Positions 1-6,643 of a stretch of 64,000 nt of DNA are shown in pieces. The stretch spans positions 8,184,001 through 8,248,000 of the forward strand of contig NZ_JAUSYH010000001.1 of NCBI RefSeq assembly GCF_030816715.1, given 5' to 3'. This stretch comes from Streptomyces achromogenes (GTDB lineage Bacteria; Actinomycetota; Actinomycetes; Streptomycetales; Streptomycetaceae). Position numbers and translations under genes: made by a program. The notes below the pieces were generated by a model. The model was not told where the DNA came from. It was given only the letters and a program-made list of their open reading frames with translations, and ran no database searches. Positions within the stretch are counted from its first letter, which is position 1. Every line of letters begins with the position of its first letter.

Positions 1-870
1 GGCCACCTGCCGGCCGCCGTGGTTGGAGACCACCACGCCGTCCATCCCGGCGTCCGCCGCCAGTCGGGCGTCGTCCGGGTGCAGCACGCCCTTGAGGACG
101 ATCGGGCCGTCCCAGTTCTCCCGCAGGAAGGCCAGGTCCGGCCAGGTCTTGCCGGGGTCCGCGAACAGGTTCACGAAGTGCAGCACGGCCGCGTTCGGAT
201 CCTCGTGCACGGTCTTGGCGAGACCTGCCGCGAAGGCGGGGTCGGTGAAGTAGTTGGCCGTGCCCACGCCGTGCAGGAACGGCAGGTAGGCCTGGTCCAG
301 GTCACGGGGCCGCCAGGCCAGCATCGGGGTGTCGAGGGTGACGACCAGCACCGTGAAGCCGCTCGCCCTCGCCCGGCCCAGAAAGCTGCGGGTGACCTCA
401 CGGTCCTTGGACCAGTACAGCTGGAACCAGCGCTCGGCGTCCCCCATCGCCTCGGCCACCTGCTCGATCGGCGTGCTGGAGGCCGACGACAGGATGTACG
501 GGACGCCGTGTGCGGCCGCCGCCCGGGCCGCCGCGGACTCCGCCTCCGGATGCATGATCGACAGCACCCCGACCGGCGCCAGCGCCAGCGGCGCGGGCAG
601 CGCGCGGCCCAGTACCTCGACCGACAGGTCCCGCTCGCGCACGTCGCGCAGCATGCGCGGCACGATCCGGCGGCGTTCCAGCGCCGCCCGGTTGGCCCGC
701 GCGGTGCTGCCGTCGCCCGCGCTGCCCGCGACGTAGCCGACCGGCCCCGGTCCGAGCCGCCCCTCGGTGAGCTCCTCCAGCCGGGTCAGGTCGGTGGGCA
801 GCCGGGGAACCGCGCCGGTCATCCCGTTGAGGTAGATCTCGTACTGGAAGTCCCCCCAGTGCTCGGCCAT
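1..870 (-). CDS. FMN-dependent alpha-hydroxy-acid oxidase (lactate 2-monooxygenase-like), 3' end cut by window
   Basis: The 290 visible codons read as an FMN-dependent alpha-hydroxy-acid dehydrogenase, a cytoplasmic TIM-barrel flavoenzyme family that oxidises 2-hydroxy acids such as lactate. Seen: the N-terminus MAEHWGDFQYEIYLNG, then APVGVLSIMHPEAE, the substrate and FMN segment FQLYWSKD, VVTLDTP, the FMN-binding lysine in IVLKGVLHPDDA and the family signature SNHGGRQ, at which the window ends. The C-terminal part, roughly 90-110 residues, lies outside. The ATG at 870 is preceded by a purine-rich stretch. The long N-terminus and the insert before the SNHGGRQ half resemble lactate 2-monooxygenase more than short lactate oxidases, but the substrate is inferred. 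It is divergent from the SSI gene across about 480 nt. Confidence 0.85.
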   Translation of the reverse strand, partial: MAEHWGDFQYEIYLNGMTGAVPRLPTDLTRLEELTEGRLGPGPVGYVAGSAGDGSTARANRAALERRRIVPRMLRDVRERDLSVEVLGRALPAPLALAPVGVLSIMHPEAESAAARAAAAHGVPYILSSASSTPIEQVAEAMGDAERWFQLYWSKDREVTRSFLGRARASGFTVLVVTLDTPMLAWRPRDLDQAYLPFLHGVGTANYFTDPAFAAGLAKTVHEDPNAAVLHFVNLFADPGKTWPDLAFLRENWDGPIVLKGVLHPDDARLAADAGMDGVVVSNHGGRQVA

Positions 871-1354
871 CCGTCCGTGCCGCCTCTCGTCGTCCCGTCA
901 TCCCCGTCGTCCCGTCGCGCAGTCGCTCGGGCGTGGTGCCGCAGGGGCGACCATACCGGCGGGTCGGCGCCGTGGTCCCGGTCCGTGCCGGCTCTCCGGG
1001 CGCGATCCCGCCGGGGTCTTCGAGGGACTCCCGCGGGGTGGTGCGCGGTCGCCCCGGCCGGCCTCCGGAGAGATCGTCGGGGGCTCGGGGGCGCTAGCGG
1101 AATGTTTCAGGCCGATTAACGAAGCTACGAGAACCGGTCACCGAATCGACCCAAGGGATCATGAAGCGCTTGCTTTCGGCGTTGGAACGTTCGAATTTGG
1201 TGACTTCGCGCCACTGATTCAATACGCAAGGTTACCGAAACGCATGGGGTCGATGTGAGATTCGGCGGCGGACTCGGCAGACTCGCGCTCGCCGCGTTCG
1301 GCACCGACCGAGTCGGACCGGCACACCCCCGAATCGAGCGGAAGGATGCACACA
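871..1354. promoter_or_regulatory. Divergent intergenic region between the flavoenzyme and SSI genes
   Basis: No convincing gene is present. GC drops clearly between about 1090 and 1260, as expected for promoters serving both flanking genes. The palindrome GAACGTTC and a 9/10 match on the minus strand (1204-1213) to the AdpA consensus TGGCSNGWWY lie upstream of the SSI gene. SSI-type genes are known AdpA-regulated genes in Streptomyces; operation here is inference. Confidence 0.4.
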
Positions 1355-1789
1355 ATGCGGAACACCGCGCGCTGGGCAGCGACCCTCGGCCTCACGGCCG
1401 CAACCGTCTGCGGATCCCTCACCGGATCCGCGCTCGCCGCCCCGGCCGCAGCGCCGACCTCCCTGTACGCCCCGTCGGCACTCGTGCTGACCGTGGGCCA
1501 CGGAGAGACCGCCGCCACCGCCAACGCGGCCCGGGCCGTCACCCTGAGCTGCGCCCCGACGCCCTCCGGCACGCACCCGGCCGCCGCCCTGGCCTGCGCC
1601 GAACTGCGCGCCGCCGGCGGTGACCCGGAACTCCTGGCGGGCCCGGGCCACGCCGTGTGCACCCGGCAGTACGACCCGGTGGTCGTCACCGTGGACGGCG
1701 TGTGGCAGGGCAGGCGCGTGGCCTTCGCGCACACCTTCGCCAACGAGTGCGTGAAGAACGCTGCCGAGAGCAGCCTCTTCGCGTTCTGA
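1355..1789 (+). CDS. sti: Subtilisin inhibitor (SSI) family secreted protease inhibitor, trypsin-type reactive site
   Basis: A 144-residue precursor of the SSI family, secreted dimeric inhibitors of serine proteases. A Sec signal peptide (MRNTARW then a hydrophobic run to about Ala28) precedes the mature domain beginning near LYAPSALVLTVGHGE. The paired cysteines C66/C81 and C102/the Cys in FANECVKN are present, as is the invariant VTVDGVWQGRRV. The reactive loop reads C-T-R-Q-Y-D-P. By alignment with SSI (C-P-M-V-Y-D-P) P1 is Arg104, which predicts trypsin-like targets. ATG 1355 is preferred over ATG 1346 because GGAAGG lies 9 nt upstream of it but abuts 1346. Two S1 proteases are encoded in the window and may be targets, an inference. 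Confidence 0.93.
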   Translation: MRNTARWAATLGLTAATVCGSLTGSALAAPAAAPTSLYAPSALVLTVGHGETAATANAARAVTLSCAPTPSGTHPAAALACAELRAAGGDPELLAGPGHAVCTRQYDPVVVTVDGVWQGRRVAFAHTFANECVKNAAESSLFAF

Positions 1790-1881
1790 GGACCGGGATC
1801 ACGTGGTCCCCGTGGACACCGAGGGCAGGCTCGTGAAGTGGGGAGTGCGAGCCCCTGACGCGGGACCGCTGTGATCTCGTA

Positions 1882-1931
1882 CCCGGAGGCCGGACCGGCG
1901 GTGTGGGGCTGCCGCCGGCCTCCGGGCTTTT
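1882..1931. terminator. Rho-independent terminator between SSI and the CDGSH gene
   Basis: The arms CCCGGAGGCCGG and CCGGCCTCCGGG form a perfect 12-bp stem, extended by inner CCGGCGG/CCGCCGG-type pairing, followed by CTTTT. It lies between two converging genes and probably serves both. Confidence 0.85.
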
Positions 1932-2042
1932 CGTGTACGACCCGGCCGCGAGCGGACGGGTCCGTCGCGTGCGACCGGCTCTGCGCACGCGACCCGGCCG
2001 CACCCGCCCGCGCGGGTGCGGCCTTCGGGCGGCAGGGGCCCG

Positions 2043-2246
2043 TCAGGAACGCTCCCGGTCCCGGTGGCTGGTGTCGCACCAGGGGTAGCGGCGACTGCGC
2101 CGGCAGGTGCACAGGGCGACCCGGAAGCGGTCGGAGGAGACGGTGGTGCCGTCCTCCAGCTCCACCTCCACCGGACCCTCGACGAGCAGGGGCCCCCGGC
2201 GGCGGACGGTGATCCGGCAGGGCTTGTCGGCGGGGGAGTTCGACAC
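2043..2246 (-). CDS. CDGSH-type iron-sulfur protein
   Basis: A 67-residue protein with one CDGSH domain, which binds a redox-active, pH-labile [2Fe-2S] cluster through three Cys and one His. Seen: C-T-C-x2-S-x3-YP-W-C-D-T-S-H near the C-terminus, matching C-x-C-x2-S-x3-P-x-C-D-x2-H with the central Gly replaced by Thr. The N-terminal half (ADKPCRITVRRRGPLLVEG) is the usual beta strand. The GTG at 2246 gives the expected small size; GAGGAG lies about 13 nt upstream, a loose spacing. It is 104 nt downstream of the heme-oxygenase-fold enzyme on the same strand and may form an operon with it. The gap holds short direct repeats of tctcgtcgtt and ctcgacgcct. Confidence 0.85.
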   Translation of the reverse strand: MSNSPADKPCRITVRRRGPLLVEGPVEVELEDGTTVSSDRFRVALCTCRRSRRYPWCDTSHRDRERS

Positions 2247-2350
2247 GGGCGACCACCAGCTCCTCGTTCTCGTCGTTTCTCGTCGTTTCCCGTCCTCGGT
2301 TCTCGACGCCTCTCGACGCCTCTCGGCGCGCCGTGGGGCGGCGGGGCCGG

Positions 2351-3367
2351 TCAGGAGACGCGGGCGGTCTCCCGCTCGGGCAGCGGGACCCGCAAGGAGG
2401 ACCCGCCCGAGCGCCAGGCGGCCAGCAGCCGGTCGCCGAGGCGGTCCTCCAGCATCCCGGTCGCGTCGACGCCGAACGCGATATCGGCCGCGAGGTGGGG
2501 CTCCTCCTCGAGCAGACCGGCGATCACCTCGTGGCGCACGACCTGCTCGTGGACGGCGTCCGCCTCGACGTGCTCGTCGTAGAAGTGCACGGCGGCGGGG
2601 CCGGCGTCCGCGCGGCGCATCGCCTGCGCGAGCCGCCGAGAGCCGGGCGAGGAGGTGATCTCCACCGCCGCGAAGTGTCCGACGAGCGCTCCGCGCAGGG
2701 ACCGGTGCAGGCCGAACAGGGACATCATGTTGACCACGGCCAGCGCCTGCGCGCACGCCGCGTCGAGGTAGCGGCCGTAGCCGGTGTCCAGCCCCAGGTC
2801 CGCCATCAGGTCCGCGAAGAGCCGGGCGTGCACGCGCTCGGGCCGGCCGCCGCCGTACTCGTCGAACTCCACCGCGGCCATGGCCGCCTTGGCCCGGCCC
2901 CACAGCCGAGGCAGCACCCACGCGTGCGGGTCCGCCTCCTTGAGGTGGTACAGGGAGCGCTGGGCCGCGTACTCGCGCAGCTGCCAGGCCTCGCCCTCGG
3001 CGGCCAGGAAGTGGCTGACCCCCGTGCCCTCGACCGGCTCCACGAGGATCTCCGCCAGCGCCTCGTCGAGGGAGGCGTGGACCGGTGTGTCCGTGCGCAG
3101 GGCGGTCAGGAAGCGGTGTTCCAGCGCGGCCCGGACCCGCAGCAGGGCCGGGTCCCACTCGAGGTCCGGGGACACCCCGGCGAAACCGCGGTAGTGCAGT
3201 TCGTAGCAGAGGTACAGGGCGAGCTGGAGGTCGTCGCCGTACGGGGAGGCTGCCGCCGCGGCCTCGGTCGCCGGGAGGGGGCCCGCGTCCTCCAGGTACG
3301 CGCGGACGGCCGTGGAGAGGGGGCCTCGGGGGGCCGGCAGCGGCGGTCCTGCAAGGTCGTGTGCCAT
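2351..3367 (-). CDS. Iron-containing redox enzyme family protein (heme-oxygenase-like diiron/iron oxidase fold)
   Basis: A 338-residue helical protein of the iron-containing redox enzyme family (heme-oxygenase-like fold, related to UndA-type oxidases). Likely metal ligands are spaced as in the family: E167/E170 in VEFDEYG, H180 in ERVHARLF, E236 in HFAAVEITSS, and H266, D270 and H273 in DEHVEADAVH. The N-terminal third contains CYELHYRGF, also typical. No signal peptide, so a cytoplasmic location is expected. Members use O2 at a nonheme iron centre, but the substrate cannot be told from sequence. ATG 3367 was chosen; an in-frame GTG at 3400 with GAGGGG just upstream is a real alternative. The downstream CDGSH gene could supply electrons, an inference. 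Confidence 0.8.
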   Translation of the reverse strand: MAHDLAGPPLPAPRGPLSTAVRAYLEDAGPLPATEAAAAASPYGDDLQLALYLCYELHYRGFAGVSPDLEWDPALLRVRAALEHRFLTALRTDTPVHASLDEALAEILVEPVEGTGVSHFLAAEGEAWQLREYAAQRSLYHLKEADPHAWVLPRLWGRAKAAMAAVEFDEYGGGRPERVHARLFADLMADLGLDTGYGRYLDAACAQALAVVNMMSLFGLHRSLRGALVGHFAAVEITSSPGSRRLAQAMRRADAGPAAVHFYDEHVEADAVHEQVVRHEVIAGLLEEEPHLAADIAFGVDATGMLEDRLGDRLLAAWRSGGSSLRVPLPERETARVS

Positions 3368-3481
3368 GCGGGCCGGGTACCCCCGCGGGCGGCGGTACAC
3401 CCCTCGGCCTGCGGTTCGACGGAAGGGGGGCGCCCGGCGGGGATGCCCGGCGCTCCCCTTCCGGGGTGCGGCTCGCGGGGC

Positions 3482-3676
3482 TCAGTCGCTCCGGGGCTCC
3501 TCCTGGGCGCGCCGGTCGGCGGCGAGGGCGTCGGCGGCCTCCGCCCTGCGCCGGGAGCGCTCGTCCTCCGGGTCGTCGACGCGCGTCTCGGCGTCCTCTA
3601 TCTCCTGGATGAGCTCCTCCAGCGGGGTCCGGGAGCGGTCCTGGCCGGTGTCGGGGCGCTGTTCGTCGTCGGGCAC
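3482..3676 (-). CDS. Small acidic hypothetical protein
   Basis: A 64-residue, highly charged protein (start PDDEQRPDTGQDRSR, middle LEELIQEIEDAETRVDDPEDE). Its central 35 residues should form an acidic amphipathic helix; it has no cysteine, signal peptide or membrane segment. The GTG start at 3676 has GGAAGG 8-9 nt upstream and codon use is strongly GC3-biased, so it is probably translated. It lies 33 nt downstream of the Ppx/GppA gene on the same strand and is likely cotranscribed. Function unknown. Confidence 0.7.
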   Translation of the reverse strand: MPDDEQRPDTGQDRSRTPLEELIQEIEDAETRVDDPEDERSRRRAEAADALAADRRAQEEPRSD

Positions 3677-3709
3677 GGTGGCTTCCTTCCGCCGGGTTCG
3701 GATCGGTCC

Positions 3710-4714
3710 TCAGTGTTTCGCGAGGCGCAGCGGGACCGGCTCCGGGGGTGCGTCCCCGTCGTCGGCGAGCCGGGTGACCTCCGCCCACCAGGCCGGGCCG
3801 TCCTCCAGGTGGCGCAGCATGACGCCCTCACGGATCGCCCAGGGACAGACGGTGAGCGTGGAGAGCCCGGTCAGCTTCATCGCCGTGTGCCCAAGCACCG
3901 CGCCGGCCAGGCTCTGCGCGGCGCGCGGCGCGGAGATGCCGGGCAGCCGGGCGCGTTCGGCCGCGGGCAGGGCGGCCAGCGTGTCGATGGCTTTCCGCAG
4001 GTCGCCGCGGCGCAGGGTGCGGTCCATGAACGGGCCGTGCCGCCCGGGCGCCGCCCCGCACAGCCGCCCCAGCTGCTGGAAGGTCCGGGAGGTGGCCACC
4101 GCCGTACGCGGACCCTCCCAGCGGATCCGGGCGGCCACGTCCCTGAGCTGATGGCGGATCCGGCGGCGGGCATCACGCAGGAGCTCGGGGGAGGGCGGGT
4201 CGTGGTCGGCGAAGAAGTCGTGGGTGAGGCGGGCCGCACCCAACGGCAGGGAGACGACGAAGTCCGGCAGCCGGCCCCGGCCGAAGGCCACCTCGAAGGA
4301 CCCGCCGCCGATGTCCAACAGGGCGAGCGGTCCCGACCGCCAGCCCATCCAGCGCCGGGCCCCTAGGAAGGTCAGCTCCGCCTCCACCTCGCCCGGCAGG
4401 GTGGACAGCGCGACGCCGCTGCGCGCCCGGACCGTGCGCAGCACCTCCTGCCGGTTGGGGGCGGCGCGCACCACGGCGGTGGCGAAGGCGAGGGGCCCGG
4501 TGGCCGCCCAGCGGTCCGCGGTCCGGGCCGCGGCGGAGACCGCCCGGACGAGCCGTTCCACGGCCTCCTCCGGGATGGGGTCACCGTGTTTGACCTGTTC
4601 GGACAGCCGCAGCCGCCACTTGGCGGTGTGCACCGGCAGCGGAACTCCGCCCGCCGCGTCGGCGACCACGAGCCGTACGGTGTTCGACCCCACGTCCAGA
4701 ACGCTGATTCTCAT
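3710..4714 (-). CDS. ppx: Ppx/GppA phosphatase family protein
   Basis: A 334-residue protein of the ASKHA-fold exopolyphosphatase/guanosine-pentaphosphatase family. The phosphate-binding loop LDVGSNTVRL follows the ATG immediately; the second loop LLDIGGGSFEVAFGRG and the FATAVVRAAPN segment with its conserved helix are present. The length fits the short actinobacterial Ppx1/2 type, which lacks the C-terminal HD-like domain of E. coli Ppx, so hydrolysis of polyphosphate or (p)ppGpp is expected in the cytoplasm. A TACTCG hexamer lies 6 nt upstream of the ATG, a poor -10 match that could still mean a leaderless mRNA. Confidence 0.88.
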   Translation of the reverse strand: MRISVLDVGSNTVRLVVADAAGGVPLPVHTAKWRLRLSEQVKHGDPIPEEAVERLVRAVSAAARTADRWAATGPLAFATAVVRAAPNRQEVLRTVRARSGVALSTLPGEVEAELTFLGARRWMGWRSGPLALLDIGGGSFEVAFGRGRLPDFVVSLPLGAARLTHDFFADHDPPSPELLRDARRRIRHQLRDVAARIRWEGPRTAVATSRTFQQLGRLCGAAPGRHGPFMDRTLRRGDLRKAIDTLAALPAAERARLPGISAPRAAQSLAGAVLGHTAMKLTGLSTLTVCPWAIREGVMLRHLEDGPAWWAEVTRLADDGDAPPEPVPLRLAKH

Positions 4715-4904
4715 GGCCCGCGAGTACCCAGGCCCAAACCTCCATGCGCCGCCCCGAACCTCCATCCGCCGCCGAGCCGAAAGGGAGCGTGACGGGAGAG
4801 ATGGGGGCAAAGCAGGTTCGTCGAGGCCCGGACGGCAGCGGGGGCCGCCGTCCGGTGCGGACGGCGGCCCCTCTCCCCGGTGGGCGGTTCCCGCGCCCGG
4901 TCCG

Positions 4905-6407
4905 TCACATGTGGATCACCGGCGCGGCGTCCGCGTCCGGCTCCGGCACCCCGCGGCGGAAGAGCGCGAAGGCGATGGCCGCGCCCGCGACGAAGAAGCC
5001 GGCCGACCACCAGAAGGCCGTGGTGTAGCTCTCGATGGTGGCCTGCGCCTGGACCAGCTCGTCCGCCGGGTTCTTGCCGGCCAGGTAGTCCGTCGCGGCG
5101 CTCGCGGCGAGGGTGTTCAGCAGGGCCGTGCCGATCGATCCGCCCACCTGCTGCATCGCGTTGACGGTGGCCGAGGCCACGCCCGCGTCCTCGGCGGCGA
5201 CCCCGCCGGTGGCCAGCTGCATGGCCGGCGGCATGACCAGACCGAGGCCGAGGCCGATGACGACCAGCTGCGGCAGGACGGCGCTCAGGTAGTGCGAGCC
5301 GACGCCGATCCCGGTCAGCCAGGCCATGCCGGCCGCAGCGACGGCGAAGCCCAGCGGGATGACCGCCTTCGGCCCCAGTCGTGGCACCAAGGCCGTCGTG
5401 CCGAGCTGCGCCGCGACCATGAGCGCGCCGACCATCGGCAGGAACGCCACACCCGTCTTCGTCGGGCTGAAGCCGAGGTTCAGCTGCAGGTAGTAGGTGA
5501 GGAAGAGGAACACGCCGAACATGCCGGCGCCGGAGATGAGCACGGCGAAGAAGGAGGCCGCGCGGTTGCGGTCGAGCAGGATGCGCAGCGGCAGCAGCGG
5601 GTGCGCGGCCCGGGTCTGCCACCAGGTGAAGGCGGCCAGCAGCAGGCCGCCCGCGATCAGGAAGCCCCAGGTCAGCGGCGAGTCCCAGTCGTGCGTCTCC
5701 GCGTTGGAGAAGCCGTAGACCAGGGCGAACAGGCCGGCGGCGACCAGGACGGTGCCGGGCACGTCCAGCTTGGAGTTCGCGGCGTCGCGGTGGTTGGCGA
5801 GCAGGAGCCAGCCGCCGGCGAAGGCGAGGACGGCGATGGCCACGTTGACGTAGAGCGTCCAGCGCCAGTCGAGCGCGTCGGTCAGGATGCCGCCGAGCAG
5901 CAGGCCCACCGCGCCGCCCGCGCCGGCGATGGCGCCGTAGACGCTGAACGCCTTGGCCCGCTCCTTGGCGTCGGTGAACGTGGTGTTGAGCAGGGAGAGC
6001 GCCGCCGGGGCGAGGAGCGCGCCGAACGCGCCCTGCAGCGCGCGGGCGGTGACCAGCATCTCGAAGTTGGCGGCGGCGCCGCCGAGCGCCGAGACGGCGG
6101 CGAAGCCGACGATGCCGATCAGGAAGGCCGTCTTGCGGCCGAAGAGGTCGGCTATGCGCCCGCCGAGCAGCAGCAGGGAGGCGAACGCCAGGGCGTACGC
6201 GGTGACGATCCACTGCCGGCTGCCGTCGGAGAAGCCGAGGTCTGCCTGGGCGGAGGGCAGCGCGATGTTCACGATGGTGGCGTCCAGCACCACCATCAGC
6301 TGGGCGAGGGCGACCACGGCGAGGATCCACCACTTCCTGGCGGAGGCCGTGGACGGATGCTGTTCGGCGCCCGCGCGGGCGTCTTTCGTCAGGGTTTTGG
6401 AGGACAT
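4905..6407 (-). CDS. MFS multidrug exporter, DHA2 family (14 TM type)
   Basis: A 500-residue inner-membrane proton/drug antiporter of the DHA2 family. Seen: TM1 with the D-A-T-I-V-N-I-A-L-P motif C signature, the cytoplasmic loop GGRIADLFGRKTAF (motif A), RALQGAFGALLAPAALSL, then regularly spaced hydrophobic segments to a polar tail ending APVIHM. The motif around TM5 (YGAIAGAGGAVGLLLGG) marks it as an exporter. The ATG at 6407 is followed by a 35-residue cytoplasmic N-terminus. The upstream promoter has two palindromes typical of a TetR-type repressor target, but no such regulator is adjacent. The exported compound is unknown. Confidence 0.9.
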   Translation of the reverse strand: MSSKTLTKDARAGAEQHPSTASARKWWILAVVALAQLMVVLDATIVNIALPSAQADLGFSDGSRQWIVTAYALAFASLLLLGGRIADLFGRKTAFLIGIVGFAAVSALGGAAANFEMLVTARALQGAFGALLAPAALSLLNTTFTDAKERAKAFSVYGAIAGAGGAVGLLLGGILTDALDWRWTLYVNVAIAVLAFAGGWLLLANHRDAANSKLDVPGTVLVAAGLFALVYGFSNAETHDWDSPLTWGFLIAGGLLLAAFTWWQTRAAHPLLPLRILLDRNRAASFFAVLISGAGMFGVFLFLTYYLQLNLGFSPTKTGVAFLPMVGALMVAAQLGTTALVPRLGPKAVIPLGFAVAAAGMAWLTGIGVGSHYLSAVLPQLVVIGLGLGLVMPPAMQLATGGVAAEDAGVASATVNAMQQVGGSIGTALLNTLAASAATDYLAGKNPADELVQAQATIESYTTAFWWSAGFFVAGAAIAFALFRRGVPEPDADAAPVIHM

Positions 6408-6445
6408 CGGGAACCACTCCAGGGCCGTCGGCAATGAGCGCGTAA

Positions 6446-6504
6446 ACGAAACCGTTTCGTACACATGGAGGCTAGACCAGATTCTGCGAAACGGCAAAGT
6501 TTCG
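6446..6504 (-). promoter_or_regulatory. Promoter and twin operator of the MFS exporter gene
   Basis: On the minus strand a -35 TTGCCG (6497-6492) and a -10 TAGCCT (6474-6469) are separated by 17 nt, placing the start near 6462. The perfect 15-bp palindrome ACGAAACCGTTTCGT (6446-6460) lies at the transcription start, and CGAAAC-6 nt-GTTTCG (6487-6504) overlaps the -35. Both share the half-site CGAAAC. This geometry suits repression by a dimeric TetR-like protein; the regulator is not visible. Confidence 0.7.
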
Positions 6505-6510
6505 TTAGTG

Positions 6511-6580
6511 GATCGCGGATCGCGGATCGCGGATCGCGGATCGCGGGTGCCGGGTGCCGGGTGCCGGGTGCCGGGTGCCG
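6511..6580. repeat. Two adjoining perfect 7-bp tandem repeats, five copies each
   Basis: Positions 6511-6545 are exactly five copies of GATCGCG and 6546-6580 exactly five copies of GGTGCCG, followed by a G-rich run to about 6618. The block sits between the 3' end of the ABC export operon and the promoter of the MFS gene. Confidence 0.95.
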
Positions 6581-6643
6581 GGGGTGGGGGTGGGGTGCGA
6601 GCCGGGGGGGGGCGACCACCGGGCCGGGCGCGTCCGGCGGGCT

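Noticed and set aside
1790..1872. A frame following the SSI stop reading VVPVDTEGRLVKWGVRAPDAGPL
   Set aside because: Only 23 codons from a GTG, no ribosome site, and a terminator follows; chance in GC-rich sequence is likely.
6511..6618. CRISPR-like or integrase attachment array
   Set aside because: Units are only 7 bp and contiguous without spacers; no cas or integrase gene is near.
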